From the NCBI GenBank assembly GCA_030606635.1, contig JAUWGA010000062.1, forward strand, positions 1 through 9,644: a DNA stretch of 9,644 nucleotides, in the 5' to 3' direction. Source of the stretch: Methanosarcinales archaeon (GTDB taxonomy: Archaea > Halobacteriota > Methanosarcinia > Methanosarcinales > Methanogasteraceae). The translations under genes were made by a program, and so were the position numbers. The notes below the pieces were generated by a model. The model made no database searches and was not told the DNA's origin. It worked only from the letters and a program-made list of their open reading frames with translations. This document shows positions 6,791-9,644 of this stretch, in pieces (position 1 is the first letter of the stretch; every line of letters begins with the position of its first letter).

Positions 6791-7831
6791 TCACACATCC
6801 CGGTGCGGCACAAGATCGCATCCGGTGCACGGCAGGCACATCGTCTCAGATACGTCAGCCCGCAAGCCGTGCGCATCCAGAACCTCGCGCTCGAACCGAG
6901 CAAGCCTGAGCAACCGATCAGCATCCGGACGTGCCGCATCCGGGCAGATACTCTTCAGATCAGGACGGAGCGGATGGAGGTTTAACGCACGGAGAATCGG
7001 GATTACACCAATCCCCGCAAGCGTCTCCACACCCTCTCTCACAGTTCTGTCCGACTCCCCAAGACCGATGATGAAGTTTGCGAAGACACGGTTCCTGCCA
7101 AAGATACTTACAGCATCCTCAAGCGAGGCAAGCACAAAATCGAGATCCATGTCAGCGCAGACGCGCCCAAAGATCTCCCGGTCCATCGTCTCCACATTGT
7201 ACTTGATCTCAATAGCGCCTGCCTCCTTCAGGCGGATGGATGAATCCTCGGTCGGATACACCGATACCCCGATCGGTAGATTGTACTTTGTAAGGTCTTT
7301 TACGAGATCGACAGCCCGAGTAACCTCTTCTCCGGGCGAGTGCTCGATTCCCGATGTGATAGAGATTGCACGAAGGTTGCCGGTCCGGTATGCATCATCA
7401 ACCATTCTTCTGACTTCGTCTGCGGTTTTGGTTCTGCCTCCAAGTTTCGGGACCGGGCAGAACGTGCAGTCAAAGATGCAGGATTCGCTCAGGGTGATGT
7501 ATGCCTGCTCCGGGCAGTGTATCAGCGCGGGCTCGATTCTGCCGCGCACAAGTTCCCTTCCCTTGTAAAAGATAACAACGTCATCGTCGCCGCTGACATC
7601 GCCACCCGCAGCCTCTTCACCTATCCGCCGCACTATGAGAGTCGCATCGGGATCTCTCCTGTGTTCCAGCCGAACAAGATGCCCGCCTGATCTGAAGAAG
7701 AACGACCCGACCCCTGCGCCCGGTCCGGCGGTTGACGGTCCTGGCACGAGAGCTTTTTTGGTGCTGAGAAGTTCGGGCTCGATATCCACCGAACCTTCTG
7801 CTATGAGGATCGCTTTGATTCTTGGATCCAT
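6791..7831 (-). CDS. Uncharacterised archaeal radical SAM protein with C-terminal Cys cluster
   Basis: With the ATG at 7831 the protein has 346 residues. The radical SAM motif CIFDCTFC is at 118-125 (Cys118, 122, 125), which binds the 4Fe-4S cluster that cleaves S-adenosylmethionine. Barrel landmarks follow: SVYPTED (190-196), EIKYNVETMD (208-217), NRVFANFIIGLGE (247-259) and LRALNLHPLRP (280-290). A second cluster, MCLPCTGCDL (331-340; Cys332, 335, 338), could hold an auxiliary iron-sulfur centre. About 100 residues precede the radical SAM motif and look like a family-specific N-terminal domain. A GTG at 7858 would add nine residues; ATG is preferred because the added part is His/Pro-rich and a TATA-like GCATAATTTG lies about 35 bp upstream of 7831. 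It ends in TGA. I recognise it as a conserved archaeal radical SAM type but know no reaction for it; the neighbours give no pathway clue. Confidence 0.88.
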   Translation of the reverse strand: MDPRIKAILIAEGSVDIEPELLSTKKALVPGPSTAGPGAGVGSFFFRSGGHLVRLEHRRDPDATLIVRRIGEEAAGGDVSGDDDVVIFYKGRELVRGRIEPALIHCPEQAYITLSESCIFDCTFCPVPKLGGRTKTADEVRRMVDDAYRTGNLRAISITSGIEHSPGEEVTRAVDLVKDLTKYNLPIGVSVYPTEDSSIRLKEAGAIEIKYNVETMDREIFGRVCADMDLDFVLASLEDAVSIFGRNRVFANFIIGLGESDRTVREGVETLAGIGVIPILRALNLHPLRPDLKSICPDAARPDADRLLRLARFEREVLDAHGLRADVSETMCLPCTGCDLVPHRDV

Positions 7832-8087
7832 ATTATCCGGATGTTGGTGGGTTTGCACATCAAATTATGCACCCGACAGGATTGTTATCTACACTCCAAA
7901 CCATGTGGCGCAACAGCCCTGCCAGAGGTTGCGAATGCCCGCGAACGGTCGAATCGCACGAATGTTCACGATGTCTGTCTGCATTCGCGGGGGTTGTCCG
8001 CGGCGGTGCCAACACGCATTTGCGATGAATAGCATCCTGCCTGAAGCCAAGATCGAGCATCAGAGAGACCTGACACCCCTACCAAAC
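7832..8087. other. 256-bp intergenic region with competing inverted repeats
   Basis: No gene is supported. GCGAATGC (7931-7938) pairs with GCATTCGC (7981-7988), while CCCGCGAA (7938-7945) pairs with TTCGCGGG (7984-7991). The two pairings share bases and exclude one another. A TATA-like GCATAATTTG (about 7862-7871, minus strand) may serve the radical SAM gene. Confidence 0.35.
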
Positions 8088-8594
8088 TCATCTGACAGTG
8101 ATCTTCTCCCGAAAGATGCCATCCACGTCTGCAACCACGACTTCTATGTCAACTTCCTTGCCAGTAAGTTCCATTAATGCTCCTTTGAGATAGCCGCGCG
8201 TGATGCCGCAGAGCGAAGAATGTACCGAGAGTTTACGATCCCTGAGAATATCCCGTATAAAGGATTCGAGTATATTAATATATATCGTACCATCCTCTAT
8301 GCGATCGACCTCTATCTCGTAGCCATACCACATATTTGTGCGATGTATAAACGTGTCCAGAGCCTCCTCAACATTTTCGATTACGCCGAACTGGTCTCGT
8401 GCCTTCTCGCCGAGCCTTCTCCCAGCGTCCTCGCCCATGCTCACGAAGACCTCCTCAGCATCCTCTGCTTTCACCATCCTATCCATCATATTCGATACCT
8501 CTCCAGCGAGTATCTTCAATGACTTGCTAAGCGCCTTACAATCTCTCAATTCATCTTGCAACAATTGTACATGTATCGGTTCCTTGTCGGACAT
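8088..8594 (-). CDS. V4R/methanogen output domain-like sensor protein, paralogue 1
   Basis: A 168-residue soluble protein with no signal peptide or membrane segment. An N-terminal helix (LQDELRDCKALSKSLKILAG) leads into VSMGEDAGRRLGEKAR (51-66), a hydrophobic alpha/beta middle (MWYGYEIEVD, GTIYINI) and LCGITRGYLKGALMELTGKE (128-147). The last segment, Cys followed by a Gly-Tyr-x-x-Gly turn and then an amphipathic strand, recalls the V4R and methanogen output (MetOD1-like) small-ligand or redox-sensing domains. Here it stands alone, without a PAS, HTH or kinase partner. Cys19 and Cys129 are kept in both copies. GGAGG lies 7 nt before ATG 8594; the gene ends in TGA. Function is unknown and the family assignment tentative. 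Confidence 0.8.
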   Translation of the reverse strand: MSDKEPIHVQLLQDELRDCKALSKSLKILAGEVSNMMDRMVKAEDAEEVFVSMGEDAGRRLGEKARDQFGVIENVEEALDTFIHRTNMWYGYEIEVDRIEDGTIYINILESFIRDILRDRKLSVHSSLCGITRGYLKGALMELTGKEVDIEVVVADVDGIFREKITVR

Positions 8595-8878
8595 GATAAC
8601 GCCTCCACTGCAGGAGTGGAGTTGCTTTCATATAAATCTTATTTACCGTCCATCCGTGATCGATCCGATCTCGCGGATCATGGTATCCGCATCTTGACCG
8701 GGCAAGACGTCTGTTCACCGTCGAGATGAGATTGCAGAGAGCGCCGAGATGGTGAAAACAGATAGACTCTCCACACTTTCGCACCAGCAGATATGCTATG
8801 CGACGACATCTCGACACATCCGCGGAGGTGCTGAGAGATAACACCTCTTTACTACAAGGTCTAAACCCTGGCAATCCT
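8595..8878. other. 284-bp spacer between the paralogues
   Basis: It holds the paralogue 1 promoter at its low-coordinate end. Further up is a small dyad, GATCCG-ATCTCG-CGGATC, at about 8665-8682. No gene is supported. Confidence 0.4.
8603..8636 (-). promoter_or_regulatory. Promoter and dyad of paralogue 1
   Basis: On the minus strand a TATA box TTTATATG (8629-8636) is followed by CTCCAC-TCCTGCA-GTGGAG (8603-8621), a perfect 6-bp dyad whose distal arm overlaps the GGAGG ribosome binding site. Transcription should start near 8608, which puts the dyad across the start site. It therefore fits a repressor operator better than an RNA hairpin, unless transcription starts further upstream. Confidence 0.45.
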
Positions 8879-9385
8879 TCACTCAGTAATAATCTTTTCT
8901 CTGCAGACGCCTTCTACATTCCCGTACACGATTTGCACATTCACGTCCTTGCCGGTAAGCTCCTTCAGCGCTCCTACGAGATAGCCGCGCGTGATGCCGC
9001 AGAGCGGAGAGTCCGTCGTAAGTCCTCGGTCCCGGAGGATATCGCGTATGAAACACTTGAATACATTGATATAAATTGTACCGTCCTTGATGTGGTCAAT
9101 CTCGATGTCATATCCATACCACGAGTCTGTATGGTATATACAGATATCCAGAGCTTCTTCCACCTTCTCGATCTTGCCGAATTTCTCTCTCGCTTTCTTA
9201 CCAAGCCGCCTGCCAGCATCCTCACCCATACTCACACAAATATCCTTTGTGCCGCCTTTTTCTGCTATTTCGTTGAGCACACACGAAACTTCTCCGGCGA
9301 GTATTTTCAATGCCTTGCTAAGCGCCTTGCAATCTTTTAATTCGTCCTGCAACGACTGTACACGTATCGATTCCTTGTCGGCCAT
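8879..9385 (-). CDS. V4R/methanogen output domain-like sensor protein, paralogue 2
   Basis: Also 168 residues and alignable with paralogue 1 without a gap; I count about 106 of 168 identities (63%). The best-conserved blocks are LKILAGEVS, VSMGEDAGRRLG, VEEALD, DGTIYIN, FIRDILRDR and LCGITRGYL-x-GAL-x-ELTGK. The 16 residues after GEVS differ completely between copies, marking a surface segment or linker free to diverge. Extra cysteines (Cys35 and others) occur only here. GGAGGCGAAGTA precedes ATG 9385 and a TATA box lies about 36-43 bp upstream, so it is expressed separately from paralogue 1, whose start lies 284 bp beyond this gene's stop. Tandem duplication is the simplest origin. Ligand and partner are unknown. 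Confidence 0.8.
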   Translation of the reverse strand: MADKESIRVQSLQDELKDCKALSKALKILAGEVSCVLNEIAEKGGTKDICVSMGEDAGRRLGKKAREKFGKIEKVEEALDICIYHTDSWYGYDIEIDHIKDGTIYINVFKCFIRDILRDRGLTTDSPLCGITRGYLVGALKELTGKDVNVQIVYGNVEGVCREKIITE

Positions 9386-9392
9386 TACTTCG

Positions 9393-9428
9393 CCTCCATC
9401 CCATGACTATAATTGCTGCGTATATAAG
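9393..9428 (-). promoter_or_regulatory. TATA box and ribosome binding site of paralogue 2
   Basis: On the minus strand CTTATATA (9421-9428) is a good archaeal TATA box, preceded by an A-rich stretch suited to a TFB recognition element. GGAGG at 9393-9397 lies 7 nt before ATG 9385. The predicted leader is only about 15 nt. Confidence 0.55.
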
Positions 9429-9593
9429 TGTTATTGTTTATTGGACGCTGTCAACTTACCCAGGTGGGTGTTTGGCAGAACGTAACGGATCATGATTGAT
9501 CGGCTCCGAGCATCAACAACATTACAACTCTTGCACATCACAAATATTAAAGTACCCAGCGATCACTATGTATGAAAATACAAGAGTGATACC
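9429..9593. promoter_or_regulatory. Divergent promoter region between paralogue 2 and the uL23 start
   Basis: Two small dyads are visible: ACCCAGGTGGGT (9458-9469) and GATCA-TGAT-TGATC (9488-9501). An AT-rich AAATATTAAAG at about 9542-9552 could be the TATA box for the rightward gene, about 45-50 bp before its ATG. GAGTGAT just before ATG 9594 is a weak ribosome binding site. No other gene is seen. Confidence 0.35.
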
Positions 9594-9644
9594 ATGTCAA
9601 TCAGATACCCTTTCATTACAGAAAAAGCAACCATACAACTGGAA
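9594..9644 (+). CDS. rpl23: Probable ribosomal protein uL23, N-terminal 17 codons
   Basis: Only the first 17 residues are in the window: MSIRYPFITEKATIQLE. The pattern Ile-x-Tyr-Pro-Phe-x-Thr-Glu-Lys at the N-terminus is that of archaeal uL23, which sits at the exit of the ribosomal tunnel on the large subunit. The start is supported by GAGTGAT a few bases upstream. In the standard archaeal cluster uL23 follows uL4 directly. Here the upstream DNA is non-coding on this strand, so either the cluster begins at uL23 in this genome or the call is wrong. Confidence 0.6.
   Translation, partial: MSIRYPFITEKATIQLE

Noticed and set aside
7860..8060. Short frames on both strands between the radical SAM gene and paralogue 1
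   Set aside because: His/Arg/Cys-rich composition typical of chance frames, no ribosome binding site, overlapping on opposite strands.
8551..8874. A 107-codon minus-strand frame running into paralogue 1
   Set aside because: It overlaps the start of paralogue 1 in another frame, covers its promoter, and has no family resemblance.

Overview
The window looks like a chromosomal segment of a methane-cycling euryarchaeon (Methanosarcinales/ANME/Syntrophoarchaeum type; the exact taxon is not resolved). Evidence: an isopentenyl phosphate kinase (alternative archaeal mevalonate pathway), a secreted protein with the Asn/Thr-rich Fn3 style common in Methanosarcinales surface proteins, TATA-type promoters with GGAGG/GGTGA ribosome binding sites, an uncharacterised archaeal radical SAM enzyme, and the probable start of an archaeal ribosomal protein uL23 gene. 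Every gene is on the minus strand except the last.

Layout in coordinate order. (1) 1-2995 (-): N-terminal 998 residues of a very large secreted, heavily sequon-bearing surface protein with two FG-GAP-like repeats; its C-terminus lies outside the window. (2) 2996-3405: non-coding, with a promoter for the surface protein and a GC-rich segment between two 9-bp direct repeats. (3) 3406-4224 (-): isopentenyl phosphate kinase. (4) 4225-6790: an accessory island that appears to be decaying. It holds a pair of imperfect 29-bp repeats around a hairpin, the last 52 codons of a pRiA4b ORF-3-like gene, a TOPRIM/DUF3226 gene broken by one in-frame TAG, an intact OLD-like AAA ATPase translationally coupled to it, and the last 33 codons of an unidentified gene just before the ATPase. 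(5) 6791-7831 (-): radical SAM protein with a second C-terminal cysteine cluster. (6) 8088-8594 and 8879-9385 (-): two equal-length paralogues (about 63% identical by hand count) resembling V4R/methanogen output-type sensor domains, each with its own promoter. (7) 9594-9644 (+): start of a probable uL23 gene.

The most interesting element is the ATPase plus TOPRIM pair, a two-gene relative of OLD/PARIS-type defence modules. Its nuclease-like partner carries an amber codon between the TOPRIM glutamate and the DxD motif. That is either inactivation or, since relatives of this lineage can decode TAG as pyrrolysine, readthrough. The island around it carries two gene remnants, which favours decay, but the point is testable. 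The remaining genes are independent of one another: cell surface, isoprenoid lipid synthesis, an unknown radical SAM reaction, small-ligand sensing and translation.
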